In this document: positions 54,572 to 54,674 of the stretch, piece after piece
Position numbering within the stretch: position 1 is the first letter of the stretch
Layout of the letters: every line of letters starts with the position of its first letter
Origin: Paenibacillus sp. BJ-4
GTDB lineage: Bacteria; Bacillota; Bacilli; Paenibacillales; Paenibacillaceae
Assembly: GCF_020404765.1 (NCBI RefSeq)
Contig: NZ_JAIVEM010000087.1
Location: 1-54,674, forward strand
DNA: 54,674 bases
Direction: 5' to 3'
Made by a program: the position numbers and the translations under genes
The notes under the pieces: generated by a model
Database searches by the model: none
What the model saw: the letters and a program-made list of their open reading frames with translations, nothing else
What the model was told of the DNA's origin: nothing

Positions 54572-54674
54572 TGGTATTATCCCCTTCAAGTAGACACTCA
54601 AAAAAGTCCGCATGGTATCATGAGGATTGAGTGAACTTGAAGGGGATATTTGTATGGCTAAAAAAGGACAGAAA
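54572..54674 (+). mobile_element. left end of an IS3-type insertion sequence (partial)
   Basis: The left terminus appears to start near TGGTATTATCCCC and contains CAAGTAGACA, a string often seen at IS3/IS150-group ends. A perfect 14-bp inverted repeat (54578-54591 with 54635-54648) folds over the transposase ribosome site. The element continues beyond the window, so the right end and target duplication cannot be seen. Confidence 0.6.
54654..54674 (+). CDS. IS3-family transposase OrfA, N-terminal 7 codons
   Basis: ATG followed by codons for AKKGQK, cut by the window end. MAKKGQKF-type starts are common in IS150-group OrfA proteins. AAGGGGAT lies seven bases upstream as the ribosome site. The call depends on that recalled start and the terminal repeat. 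Confidence 0.55.

Overview
The window looks like a chromosome segment of a Paenibacillus of the P. polymyxa type. This is inferred from the mix of genes: a trans-AT polyketide synthase, Bacillus-like SpeA, YktB and DUF1292 proteins, nirBD/nasBC nitrate genes with an ANTAR regulator, GH42/GH53 galactan genes with LplB/YtcP-type permeases, strong AGGAGG ribosome sites and moderate G+C. No rRNA gene or taxonomic marker is present, so the genus is an inference.

Layout. (1) 1-20 kb, minus strand: the start of a trans-acyltransferase PKS cluster. Gene order is a free-standing AT-enoylreductase fusion, then a 3925-residue synthase (acyl-AMP ligase-ACP, KS-DH-KR-ACP, KS-KR-ACP, KS with a lost catalytic His), then a synthase that runs off the left edge (DH-ACP, KS-DH-KR-ACP-ACP). 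The last KS of one protein and the first DH of the next form a split dehydrating bimodule. One DH has lost its catalytic His and one carrier domain has lost its phosphopantetheine serine. (2) 20.2-21.3 kb: a graveyard of IS110- and IS1182-type remnants that separates the cluster from housekeeping genes. (3) 21.4-30.6 kb: 6-phosphogluconate dehydrogenase, YktB, an MFS exporter, arginine decarboxylase, small conserved proteins, an MBL hydrolase, a GNAT and tRNA-Val. (4) 30.7-32.45 kb: an IS256 remnant, then a GNAT-methyltransferase pair. Upstream of the pair lie a strong promoter, a seven-codon leader peptide, competing RNA hairpins and two intrinsic terminators; this looks like a ribosome-mediated attenuator. 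(5) 32.6-43.9 kb: a nitrate/nitrite assimilation island (nirBD, an ANTAR regulator with a TrpD2-like protein, nasC, nasB, narK). The three nitrate transcription units (nirBD, nasBC, narK) share one design: a sigma-A promoter whose -35 overlaps a GlnR/TnrA-like box, then a two-hairpin ANTAR target with A1/G4 hexaloops, the second hairpin overlapping a terminator. (6) 44-49.2 kb: malic enzyme, an AEC-type permease and a chemoreceptor, with paired palindromes upstream. (7) 49.3-54.4 kb: a galactan-use operon (two ABC permeases, GH42 beta-galactosidase, GH53 galactanase). At the right edge an IS3-type element begins.

How the parts work together. The nitrate island reads as a dual-input circuit: nitrogen limitation acts at the promoter, and a signal (probably nitrate) lets the ANTAR protein stop termination in three separate leaders. 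The PKS genes would load an activated carboxylic acid and extend it with malonyl units supplied in trans by the AT-ER protein. The best candidates for undescribed biology are the leader-peptide attenuator before the GNAT-methyltransferase operon and the TrpD2-like protein paired with the ANTAR antiterminator.
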